NCBI GenBank assembly: GCA_012799075.1
Contig: JAAZLZ010000238.1
Coordinates: forward strand, 1 to 9,491
DNA: 9,491 nt
Source: Bacillota bacterium
GTDB lineage: Bacteria > Bacillota > Limnochordia > JAAZLZ01
Direction: 5' to 3'
Within the stretch, counting starts at the first letter, position 1; every line of letters begins with the position of its first letter. The notes under the pieces are model-generated. The model searched no databases. It was not told where the DNA came from and saw nothing but the letters and a program-made list of their open reading frames with translations. The position numbers and the translations under genes are program-made. Below, piece after piece: positions 1 to 6,159 of this stretch.

Positions 1-972
1 ATCACCAACACAAGCGGCGGAATTGAGCCCCTCTTCAGTGTGGGTCTGACCAGGACAAATGTCCTTGATGGCGACAAGATGGTGGAGATTAATGATCTCT
101 TCAAGGAGCAGGCAACGAAGCGGGGCCTGTGGAGCCCTGAGCTGGCTAGCAAGGTGGCGGAGCAGGGCAGTGTTGGCGGTTTGACGGATATCCCTGCGGA
201 AATGCGGCGGGTGTTCGTGACTGCTTTGGAGATCGCCCCTGAGTGGCATGTGCGCATGCAGGCGGGCTTCCAGAAGTATACGGACAATGCGGTGAGCAAG
301 ACGGTGAATTTGCCCCAGGGAGCCACCAGGGAGGACGTGGCTTGGATCTTGCGCTTGGCTTATCGTCTGGGTTGCAAGGATATTACCGTTTATCGGGACG
401 GCAGTCGCAAAGAACAGGTGCTCCATGCAGGAAAAGCTGCGGAGAAGCGGACCAATGGTGAGTGGGGCATGATTAGGCCTCTTTCCCGTCCGGACAAGCT
501 GCATGGCATCAGCGTTCGCAAGGAGACACCGATGGGAAGCCTTTTCCTGACCCTGAACATGCTCGATGAGCACCCCTTTGAGCTGTTTGCCCAAATTGGC
601 CGGGCCGGGAGCGATGTCAGTGCTTTTACTGAGGCTATTGCCCGTTTGATATCCCTTGCTTTTCGCTGCGGAGTCGATCCTTTGGAAGTAGCCAATCAGC
701 TAAAGGGCATCGGTGGCAGCAGGACGGTGGGCTTTGGTCTGGGTAGGGTTCGATCGGTGCCCGATGCCATCGGTCAATTCATTGCCGACTATCTCCAAGA
801 AAAGAAGGGGAGCATAGCGGAAGAGGACTCTGCTGCACTGGAAGCGCCCATGGGCGGCGATGTGGAGCCTACCCGATTAAGCCTTAACCTGTGCCCATCT
901 TGCGGTATGCAGGCACTTGTCCACGTGGAGGGTTGTGCCAAGTGTGTGGCCTGTGGCCATAGTGAGTGCTAA
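1..972 (+). CDS. nrdJ: Class II (adenosylcobalamin-dependent) ribonucleotide reductase, C-terminal part, 5' truncated
   Basis: This is the last 323 residues of a vitamin B12-dependent ribonucleoside reductase, which converts ribonucleotides to deoxyribonucleotides in the cytosol using a cobalamin-generated radical. The reading frame is open from base 1, so the gene starts outside the window; the GTG at 40 is an internal valine, not a start. Residues 1-18 (NTSGGIEPLFSVG) match the barrel segment that follows the substrate-binding loop in this family. The stretch around residues 94-134 (AGFQKYTDNAVSKTVNLP, then LAYRLGCKDITVYRDGSR) is a strong class II signature. Residues about 165-245 form the TSCPD-type domain found at the end of these enzymes. 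The tail has six cysteines (298, 301, 312, 315, 318, 323) in a CPSC...CAKCVACG...C arrangement, expected to bind zinc and carry the redox-active pair that re-reduces the active site. The catalytic cysteine region lies upstream and cannot be checked. The next gene follows after 15 bases, so the two are probably cotranscribed. Confidence 0.95.
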   Translation: MTNTSGGIEPLFSVGLTRTNVLDGDKMVEINDLFKEQATKRGLWSPELASKVAEQGSVGGLTDIPAEMRRVFVTALEIAPEWHVRMQAGFQKYTDNAVSKTVNLPQGATREDVAWILRLAYRLGCKDITVYRDGSRKEQVLHAGKAAEKRTNGEWGMIRPLSRPDKLHGISVRKETPMGSLFLTLNMLDEHPFELFAQIGRAGSDVSAFTEAIARLISLAFRCGVDPLEVANQLKGIGGSRTVGFGLGRVRSVPDAIGQFIADYLQEKKGSIAEEDSAALEAPMGGDVEPTRLSLNLCPSCGMQALVHVEGCAKCVACGHSEC

Positions 973-987
973 AGGGAGGTATCATTC

Positions 988-1539
988 GTGCTTTGGTCGG
1001 AAGCTGGCGAGGGGAATACGAAAAGGACAGTGGAGCTGGCGGTGGCGGAAGCGGAGGCAAGGGAGATCCCATTTTTGCTGGTAGCATCCAATACGGGTCG
1101 GACGGCTCAGGCGGTCTTGGATGAGGTCAAAGGTGATCTGCAGGTGATTTGTGTGACCCACCATGTGGGGTTCAAAGAACCCGGCCACGATGAAATGGAA
1201 CCGGAAAAGAGGCAGGAGCTGCAAGAACAGGGGGCAAAGGTGCTCACCACGACCCATGTCTTGGCCGGGGTCGATCGGGCGGTGCGCAACCAATTCGGCG
1301 GGCTTTATCCGCCGGAGATCATTGCCAACGGGTTGCGGATGCTAGGTCAAGGTGTCAAGGTATGTGTCGAGATTTCCATCATGGCCCTTGATGGCGGGTT
1401 CATCCCCTATGGGGCCGATGTGATCGCCATTGGGGGCACGAGCCGCGGGGCGGATACGGCAGCGATCATTCGCCCAGCCCATTCCAACAATGTTTTTGAT
1501 ACCCGGATCGTGGAAATTCTCTGTCGGCCCCGTCCTTAA
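988..1539 (+). CDS. Standalone pyruvate kinase C-terminal-domain-like protein
   Basis: This 183-residue protein resembles the C-terminal (alpha/beta) domain of pyruvate kinase but has no catalytic barrel. Such free-standing domains are known in archaea and anaerobic bacteria; their function is unknown to me. Visible family features are the N-terminal GEGNTKRTVELA segment, the strand-loop FLLVASNTGRTAQ (about residues 29-41), VICVTHHVGF (about 53-62), a glycine-rich GADVIAIGGTSRGADTA segment near 142-158, and a closing HSNNVFDTRIVEI. The GTG start at 988 is chosen because AAAGGGAGGT (971-980) lies just upstream and because the protein then begins where family members usually begin. It follows nrdJ by 15 bases and is probably in its operon. 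A conserved small-molecule or nucleotide-binding role would be a guess. The fold assignment is fairly secure, the biochemical role is not. Confidence 0.85.
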   Translation: MLWSEAGEGNTKRTVELAVAEAEAREIPFLLVASNTGRTAQAVLDEVKGDLQVICVTHHVGFKEPGHDEMEPEKRQELQEQGAKVLTTTHVLAGVDRAVRNQFGGLYPPEIIANGLRMLGQGVKVCVEISIMALDGGFIPYGADVIAIGGTSRGADTAAIIRPAHSNNVFDTRIVEILCRPRP

Positions 1540-1542
1540 ATA

Positions 1543-1571
1543 TTGGCAAGGGAAACTCCACATGGTATCAT
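1543..1571 (+). promoter_or_regulatory. Sigma-A-type promoter with extended -10 for the DUF502-cdd-era-queA cluster
   Basis: TTGGCA (1543-1548) and TATCAT (1566-1571) are separated by exactly 17 bases, and each differs from consensus at one position. A TG one base before the -10 (1563-1564) makes an extended -10. Transcription would start near 1578, giving a leader of about 25 bases before the TTG start at 1604. It sits directly after the stop of the pyruvate-kinase-like gene, where a new transcription unit is plausible. No clear terminator precedes it, so read-through from nrdJ is also possible. Confidence 0.7.
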
Positions 1572-1603
1572 CGCATCGATAGCTTCCGTTGGGAGGGTAG
1601 ACT

Positions 1604-2245
1604 TTGCGCCCCGTCATGCTTGGGAGTCTTAGGAGATACATCGTTGCCGGCGTTGTTATCCTGTTGCCGCTGGTAATCACTGCGTATATCTTTTGGTTTT
1701 TCGTCCACACCCTGGACAATCTCCTGGGAGGCCTGACGGTTTTCCTGGTCGGCAGGCGGATCCCTGGCTTAGGGGTGTTTTTGTCCTTTCTACTGGTCCT
1801 GGGTGTGGGCATGATTGGCGCTAATGTCCTGGGTAGACGCTTCATCGAATTTGGGGAGGGCCTTCTCTTGCGTTTGCCCTTGGTGCGAACTGTATATACG
1901 TCGATTAAGCAGCTCCTGACAGGGTTTGTCCTGGACAACAAGAATGCTTTTCAACAAGTGGTTTTGGTGGAGTATCCGCGTCAAGGCATGTATTCGTTGG
2001 CCTTTGTCACCCGCAAAGGCGCTCCCTGGTATCAGGGCCAAGGGTCGGAGGAATTGTACTCGCTGTTCATTCCCACCACTCCCAACCCGACTTCCGGATA
2101 CATGTTGTTGGTGCCAGGACAGGAACTTGAGTTTTTGGACCTTTCTGTGGAGGATGCCCTGAAGATGATTATTAGCGGGGGTCTGGTCCCCCCGAATAAC
2201 AGGCCTGCCACTGAGGAGAGAAAGGATGGGGCCAATGGCACCTGA
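1604..2245 (+). CDS. DUF502 family membrane protein
   Basis: This is a 213-residue member of the DUF502 family of small inner-membrane proteins, whose molecular function is not established. Two hydrophobic segments, about residues 12-34 and 53-76, are predicted membrane helices; the rest should be a soluble domain. Family hallmarks are visible: LPLVITAYIFWF in the first helix, the loop LPLVRTVYTSIKQ (91-103), VVLVEYPRQGMYSLAFVT (119-136), and FIPTTPNPTSGYMLLVP (155-171). The TTG start at 1604 is supported by GGGAGGGT (1591-1598) at good spacing; an ATG at 1616 lacks an equally placed site. The tail after residue 195 is polar and carries the overlap with cdd. The gene is first behind the promoter at 1543-1571. 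Its 3' end overlaps the cytidine deaminase gene by 20 bases, suggesting coupled translation rather than shared function. Confidence 0.9.
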   Translation: MRPVMLGSLRRYIVAGVVILLPLVITAYIFWFFVHTLDNLLGGLTVFLVGRRIPGLGVFLSFLLVLGVGMIGANVLGRRFIEFGEGLLLRLPLVRTVYTSIKQLLTGFVLDNKNAFQQVVLVEYPRQGMYSLAFVTRKGAPWYQGQGSEELYSLFIPTTPNPTSGYMLLVPGQELEFLDLSVEDALKMIISGGLVPPNNRPATEERKDGANGT

Positions 2246-2630
2246 GGAGCTCATTCGCCAGGCGATGCAAGCCCGGGAGCGGGCCTATGCGCCCTACTCG
2301 GGCTTTAAGGTGGGGGCGGTGGTTCTTGGTGGAACTGGCCGTCTCTACGAGGGATGCAATGTTGAGAACGCAAGTTACGGGGCCAGCCTTTGTGCTGAAC
2401 GGGTGGCCCTTGGCCAGGCGATCGCGGCAGGAGAGGAAGACATCCAGGCTGTGGCCGTTGTGGCCGATACGGAGGGAATATGCAGTCCTTGTGGGATTTG
2501 TCGGCAAGTACTGATTGAATTTGGGCGGAACATTGACGTGGTCATGGCCAACATGCGAGGGGATTACAAAATAGTCCGAAGTGAGGACCTGATGCCCTAC
2601 GCTTTTGGCCCCAAGATGCTGAATATTTAG
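2226..2630 (+). CDS. cdd: Cytidine deaminase, tetrameric zinc type
   Basis: Cytosolic enzyme of pyrimidine salvage that hydrolyses cytidine and deoxycytidine to uridine and deoxyuridine. The 134-residue length is that of the small homotetrameric enzymes of Gram-positive bacteria. YAPYSGFKVGA (21-31) and EGCNVENASYG (42-52) form the nucleoside pocket. CAE (56-58) supplies the first zinc cysteine and the catalytic glutamate E58, and PCGICRQ (88-94) supplies zinc ligands C89 and C92. All expected catalytic residues are present. The ATG at 2226 is preferred because AGGAG (2214-2218) lies seven bases upstream; an in-frame ATG at 2235 has a poorer site. It begins inside the end of the DUF502 gene and is followed after 10 bases by era, a cdd-era pairing common in Firmicutes. 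Confidence 0.97.
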   Translation: MGPMAPEELIRQAMQARERAYAPYSGFKVGAVVLGGTGRLYEGCNVENASYGASLCAERVALGQAIAAGEEDIQAVAVVADTEGICSPCGICRQVLIEFGRNIDVVMANMRGDYKIVRSEDLMPYAFGPKMLNI

Positions 2631-2640
2631 GGGGAACCTT

Positions 2641-3525
2641 ATGGGCGATACATATCGATCGGGTTTTGTGGCCATCATCGGCCGTCCCAATGTGGGCAAA
2701 TCAACTTTGTTAAACCGGTTGTTGGGGCAGAAAGTCGCCATCGTGTCCGACAAGCCCCAGACCACCCGAAACCAGATCCGGGGCATATTGACTTTACCCC
2801 ATGCCCAGGTGGTTTTCGTTGACACGCCGGGCATGCACAAACCCTTCCATTGTCTTGGCGAGTATATGATGCGGGAAGTGCGGGGGGCGTTAGGCGATGT
2901 GGATCTGGTCTTGCTGGTGGTGGACGGCTCCCAGCGTCCTGGAGAGGGAGACCGTTACATTGCAGCGGAGCTGGCCGACACCAAGGTGCCAAGTTTGCTG
3001 GTCATCAATAAGGGCGACAAGCTTGGGCCGGCCGAATGGGTGACTTCTTACGAGGCCCTGGGCGACTTCCTCGATACGGTTGTCGTCTCCGCCGTCACCG
3101 GTCAGGGACTAAGTGATCTGGTAGGGAAGCTGATCCAGCGTCTTTCCCCAGGTCCCCAGTATTATCCTGATGATATGGTCTCGGATCAGCCCCTCAAGTT
3201 TCTCTTGGGGGAGTATATTAGGGAAAAGGTCCTGGAGCTGACCCGGGAGGAGGTGCCCCATGCCGTTGCAGTGGAAGTGGAGGAGGTATCCCCTCGGGAC
3301 GATCGGGATCTGACGGATATCCGGGCTACTATCTACGTAGAAAGGGATTCCCAAAAAGGAATTATCATCGGCAAGGGGGGGCGGATGCTTCGCAGCATCG
3401 GCCAGCTGGCCCGGGTGGAGATGGAAGCTCTCCTGGACTGTCAGGTGAATTTGCAGCTGTGGGTCAAGGTGAAGAAGGATTGGCGCGAGCAAGAAAGCGC
3501 CTTGCGAAGTCTTGGTTACACGTAA
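2641..3525 (+). CDS. era: GTPase Era, 30S ribosomal subunit assembly factor
   Basis: Era is an essential GTPase that binds the 3' end of 16S rRNA and assists maturation of the small ribosomal subunit. The 294-residue length is normal. The GTPase motifs run in order: G1 GRPNVGKST (14-22), the TTRNQIRG switch I region (41-48), G3 DTPG (61-64), G4 NKGD (123-126) and G5 SA (150-151). The C-terminal KH RNA-binding domain covers about residues 205-280, with the GXXG-containing loop IIIGKGGRML at 241-250. The ATG at 2641 follows a short G-rich site (2631-2634) ten bases after the cdd stop. In many Firmicutes recO follows era; here queA begins 13 bases after the era stop, which is unusual. Confidence 0.98.
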   Translation: MGDTYRSGFVAIIGRPNVGKSTLLNRLLGQKVAIVSDKPQTTRNQIRGILTLPHAQVVFVDTPGMHKPFHCLGEYMMREVRGALGDVDLVLLVVDGSQRPGEGDRYIAAELADTKVPSLLVINKGDKLGPAEWVTSYEALGDFLDTVVVSAVTGQGLSDLVGKLIQRLSPGPQYYPDDMVSDQPLKFLLGEYIREKVLELTREEVPHAVAVEVEEVSPRDDRDLTDIRATIYVERDSQKGIIIGKGGRMLRSIGQLARVEMEALLDCQVNLQLWVKVKKDWREQESALRSLGYT

Positions 3526-3526
3526 T

Positions 3527-3531
3527 GGAGG
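3527..3531 (+). promoter_or_regulatory. Ribosome binding site deciding the queA start
   Basis: GGAGG immediately follows the era stop codon and lies seven bases before the TTG at 3539. It favours that TTG over the in-frame TTG at 3512, which lies inside era with no comparable site. Confidence 0.8.
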
Positions 3532-3538
3532 TCTTGCT

Positions 3539-4558
3539 TTGAGGGTCGATGAGTTTGATTACTATCTGCCCCCGGAACTTATTGCCCAGCATCCCCTTCC
3601 GCGGCGGGACGATTCCCGCCTTTTAGTTGTCCATCGGGCAGCCGGCAATCTTGAGCACCGCAGCTTCCATGACTTGCCCCAGTACCTCAGGCCAGGTGAT
3701 GTGTTGGTGCTCAATGACACTAAGGTCAGGCCGGCCCGCCTGTGGGGCGTGCGAGGGACTGGAGGAAAAGTCGAGGTCCTGCTTCTAAACCCGTTGGGAG
3801 ATGATCGCTGGGAAGCTTTGGTGCGACCAGGACGACGGGTTCGCTTGGGGGAATACTTGGAATTTGGTGACGGACTTCTCAGGGCCCACGTGCTGGAGAA
3901 GACTTTGGCAGGCGGACGCAAGCTGGCCTTTGAGTATAAGGGAGCTTTTTCGGACATTTTGGCCCGGTTGGGGGAGATGCCCCTCCCCCCTTACATCAAG
4001 GAGCCCCTGGCGGATGCGGGACGCTACCAAACGATTTATGCCAGAGAAGAAGGGTCGGCGGCTGCCCCCACCGCGGGCTTGCATTTTACCGAGGAAATTC
4101 TAACCCAAATGCAAAGGCAAGGGATAAGGATAGTCCCCATCACCTTGCATGTGGGGTTGGGCACCTTTCGTCCCGTCCAAACGGACCTGGTAGAAAAACA
4201 CGTCATGCATGCCGAGTACTACTCGGTTTCCGAGGAAGGGGCGGATGTCATCAACGATGCCAAGGAAGGGAGTGGCCGGGTATTTGCCGTTGGGACCACC
4301 GTTGCCCGGACGTTGGAAACGGTTGGGTTGACAGGCAGGGTGAAACCAGGGAGCGGCTGGACGGACATCTTCATTTATCCCGGCTATACCTGGAAAGTGG
4401 TTGATTGCCTGTTGACCAATTTCCATTTGCCTCGCTCGACCTTGCTCATGCTGGTGAGTTCCTTTGGCGGCATGGAGTTGATGCGGAAAGCATATCAGGA
4501 CGCAGTCAGGCTGAACTACCGCTTTTTTAGCTTTGGCGATGCCTGTCTGATTCTATAA
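3539..4558 (+). CDS. queA: S-adenosylmethionine:tRNA ribosyltransferase-isomerase (queuosine synthesis)
   Basis: QueA transfers and isomerises the ribose of S-adenosylmethionine onto preQ1 in tRNA, giving epoxyqueuosine. The protein is 339 residues from the TTG start at 3539, matching the usual length. It begins MRVDEFDYYLPPELIAQ, as known QueA proteins do, which with the site at 3527-3531 argues against the longer frame opening at 3512. Conserved blocks include HPLPRRDDSRLLV (18-30), GDVLVLNDTKV (53-63), the SAAAPTAGLHFT signature (173-184), LHVGLGTFRPV (203-213), GTTVARTLET (252-261), and TNFHLPRSTLLMLVSSFGG (293-311) near the end. It closes with YRFFSFGDACLIL, where family members often have methionine in place of the cysteine. 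It lies 17 bases before tgt, its pathway partner, and 13 bases after era. The expected ruvAB genes are not immediately upstream. Confidence 0.97.
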   Translation: MRVDEFDYYLPPELIAQHPLPRRDDSRLLVVHRAAGNLEHRSFHDLPQYLRPGDVLVLNDTKVRPARLWGVRGTGGKVEVLLLNPLGDDRWEALVRPGRRVRLGEYLEFGDGLLRAHVLEKTLAGGRKLAFEYKGAFSDILARLGEMPLPPYIKEPLADAGRYQTIYAREEGSAAAPTAGLHFTEEILTQMQRQGIRIVPITLHVGLGTFRPVQTDLVEKHVMHAEYYSVSEEGADVINDAKEGSGRVFAVGTTVARTLETVGLTGRVKPGSGWTDIFIYPGYTWKVVDCLLTNFHLPRSTLLMLVSSFGGMELMRKAYQDAVRLNYRFFSFGDACLIL

Positions 4559-4575
4559 GAATAAGGGGTAAGCAA

Positions 4576-5721
4576 ATGCCAGTTTCCTTTCAGTTGATCC
4601 ATCGTTCGCAAGAAAACCAAGGCCGGGTGGGCCGGCTGACTACTCCCCATGGACAGGTAGAGACCCCGGTCTTCATGCCTGTTGGAACCCAGGCTACAGT
4701 CAAGACAATGAGCCCCGATGAGTTAGCGGAGCTGGGAGTTGGGATCTTGCTGTGCAATACCTACCACCTCTATTTGCGCCCCGGACATCCTTTGATCCAA
4801 AGGGCTGGGGGACTTCATCAGTTCATGAATTGGCCGGGGAGCATCTTGACGGACAGCGGGGGTTTTCAGGTGTTCAGCCTGGCCCATTTGCGCACCATTG
4901 ATGAACAGGGGGTGACGTTTCGCTCCCATCTTGATGGCTCCACCCACTTTATCGGTCCGGAAGAGTCGATGGCCATCCAGGAGGCTTTGGGGGCAGACAT
5001 CGCGATGACCTTCGATGAATGTGCCCCCTACCCGAGCACTTATGAATACACGGCAAGTTCAGTGGCCTTAACCAGCCGTTGGGCGGAGCGGTGCTTAAAG
5101 GCCCACCGGCGGGAGGACCAGGCTTTGTTCGGCATCGTCCAGGGCGGCATGTTTGCTGATCTTCGTCGGCAGAGCGCCTCGGAGATAGTGCAAATGGGCT
5201 TTCCTGGGTATGCTATAGGTGGCCTGAGCGTAGGCGAGCCCAAGGAGCTGATGAACGAAATGCTTGAGGCGACTATGCCTTTGCTTCCGGAGGATAGGCC
5301 CCGGTACTTGATGGGGGTTGGTTCGCCGGACTGCCTGTTTGAGGGAGTGGAGCGGGGGGTGGATATGTTCGATTGTGTCTTGCCTACCCGCTTGGCACGG
5401 CACGGCACGGCTCTGACCGGAGATGGACGGATCATCATTCGCGATGCGGCCTACGCCGAGGATTTCGGTCCCCTAGACCCCCACTGCCAATGCTATGTGT
5501 GCCGGAGCTACTCCCGGGCCTATCTTAGGCACCTGTTTAAGGCTAAAGAGATATTGGGCATGCGGCTAGTCACCTGGCACAACCTAGCTTTTCTGTTGGG
5601 GCTGATGGATGCCATCCGCGCAGCCCTTCGGGAAGGACGGTTTGCTTCCTTGAAAGCATCCTTTTTCGCCAGATACTACGGGGGTGCCAAAGAGGGTTTT
5701 TCTGGTAGTCGGAGAACGTAG
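4576..5721 (+). CDS. tgt: Queuine/preQ1 tRNA-guanine transglycosylase
   Basis: Bacterial Tgt exchanges guanine 34 in the anticodon of Asp, Asn, His and Tyr tRNAs for preQ1, the step before QueA. The 381-residue protein has the full TIM-barrel signature set: NTYHLYLRPG (61-70), TDSGGFQ (92-98) with the conserved D93, FGIVQGG (185-191), GYAIGGLSVGE (211-221), and the nucleophile D266 in FDCVLPTR (265-272). The zinc site is C304, C306, C309 and H335, offset by two from my memory of the E. coli numbering, so the protein is collinear and intact. The ATG at 4576 follows AAGGGG (4563-4568). A three-fold GGCAC repeat (5394-5411) lies just after the nucleophile codons. A short hairpin follows the stop, then yajC after 45 bases. 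Confidence 0.98.
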   Translation: MPVSFQLIHRSQENQGRVGRLTTPHGQVETPVFMPVGTQATVKTMSPDELAELGVGILLCNTYHLYLRPGHPLIQRAGGLHQFMNWPGSILTDSGGFQVFSLAHLRTIDEQGVTFRSHLDGSTHFIGPEESMAIQEALGADIAMTFDECAPYPSTYEYTASSVALTSRWAERCLKAHRREDQALFGIVQGGMFADLRRQSASEIVQMGFPGYAIGGLSVGEPKELMNEMLEATMPLLPEDRPRYLMGVGSPDCLFEGVERGVDMFDCVLPTRLARHGTALTGDGRIIIRDAAYAEDFGPLDPHCQCYVCRSYSRAYLRHLFKAKEILGMRLVTWHNLAFLLGLMDAIRAALREGRFASLKASFFARYYGGAKEGFSGSRRT

Positions 5722-5726
5722 AAGAG

Positions 5727-5745
5727 TGACCTCTTTCGGGGGTCA
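5727..5745 (+). other. Intergenic hairpin between tgt and yajC
   Basis: TGACCTC (5727-5733) can pair with GGGGTCA (5739-5745), with one G-U pair and a five-base loop. There is no T-tract after it; the sequence runs into the A-rich yajC ribosome binding site. It is therefore unlikely to be an intrinsic terminator. It might stabilise or partition the mRNA, but this is inference. Confidence 0.45.
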
Positions 5746-5766
5746 AATAGAAAAGGAGGATGAAAT

Positions 5767-6066
5767 ATGGATGTTCTACTGGCTCAGGAGGCAGGAGCGG
5801 CGCCAAGCAAACTAGCGGCCTTCCTTCCCTTTATCGTCATGGTCGTGGTGTTCTATTTTATCCTGATCAGGCCCCAACAGCAGCAGCAAAAGCGTAGGCA
5901 GGCGCTCCTTGACAGCCTTAAGAAAGGGGATCGGATAATCACCGTGGGGGGTATCCACGGGGAGATAACGGACCTTAAGGATGATGTGGTTACCCTGCGG
6001 GTTGCTGACAAGGTGGAAATCAGACTGGCTAGGGCGGGGATCAGCATTGTTAAAGGCAGAGACTAA
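5767..6066 (+). CDS. yajC: YajC, SecDF-associated preprotein translocase subunit
   Basis: A 99-residue single-pass membrane protein that associates with SecD and SecF at the SecYEG translocon. After a short N-terminal segment there is one strong hydrophobic helix (about 16-35, FLPFIVMVVVFYFILIRP) followed by the characteristic RPQQQQQKRRQALLDSLKKGD stretch (35-55). The soluble part shows GDRIITVGGIHGEI (54-67), the conserved YajC motif. The ATG at 5767 is served by AAAAGGAGGA (5751-5760). It lies 45 bases after tgt, as in many bacteria. SecD and SecF follow further on but are separated from it by a terminator and an HD-domain gene, so the complex appears to be encoded in at least two transcription units. 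Confidence 0.96.
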   Translation: MDVLLAQEAGAAPSKLAAFLPFIVMVVVFYFILIRPQQQQQKRRQALLDSLKKGDRIITVGGIHGEITDLKDDVVTLRVADKVEIRLARAGISIVKGRD

Positions 6067-6071
6067 CCAGC

Positions 6072-6092
6072 CCCTTGCCCGGTTGTCAAGGG
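6072..6092 (+). other. First of two tandem hairpins after yajC
   Basis: CCCTTG (6072-6077) can pair with CAAGGG (6087-6092), leaving a nine-base loop. No T-tract follows. It lies six bases after the yajC stop and just before a terminator-like hairpin, so it may protect the 3' end or take part in alternative folding. Function is inferred only. Confidence 0.4.
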
Positions 6093-6103
6093 AGCCTTAG
6101 GTT

Positions 6104-6131
6104 GCCTCCACCGGACCGGAGGCTTCCTTTT
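6104..6131 (+). terminator. Probable intrinsic terminator after yajC
   Basis: GCCTCC (6104-6109) pairs with GGAGGC (6118-6123), a GC-rich six-pair stem with an eight-base loop, followed by TTCCTTTT (6124-6131). The stem is short and the T-tract interrupted, so termination may be partial. It lies 38 bases after the yajC stop and 29 bases before the HD gene start. I see no promoter between it and that gene, so the gene may depend on read-through. Confidence 0.6.
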
Positions 6132-6147
6132 GAATGAGTTCGATGCT

Positions 6148-6156
6148 GGAGGGGGT
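6148..6156 (+). promoter_or_regulatory. Ribosome binding site deciding the HD gene start
   Basis: GGAGGGGGT lies a few bases before the ATG at 6160, with seven bases between its GGAGG core and the start codon. The only longer in-frame start, TTG at 6130, falls in the T-tract of the preceding terminator and has no ribosome binding site, so ATG 6160 is chosen. Confidence 0.75.
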
Positions 6157-6159
6157 ATT

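Noticed and set aside
390..695. Open reading frames on the minus strand, such as this one and longer ones at 2172-2840 and 1342-1941.
   Set aside because: They lie opposite well-identified genes, show no recognisable domains, and reflect codon bias in GC-rich sequence.
40..972. Treating the GTG at 40 as the start of a complete gene.
   Set aside because: The frame is open to base 1 and the residues before it (NTSGGIEPLFS) are conserved class II ribonucleotide reductase sequence, so the gene is cut by the window edge.
3512..3538. Longer queA start at TTG 3512, overlapping era.
   Set aside because: No ribosome binding site there; TTG 3539 has GGAGG at ideal spacing and gives the MRVDEF N-terminus seen in QueA proteins.
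6130..6159. Longer HD-protein start at TTG 6130.
   Set aside because: It lies in the terminator T-tract without a ribosome binding site; ATG 6160 has a strong one.
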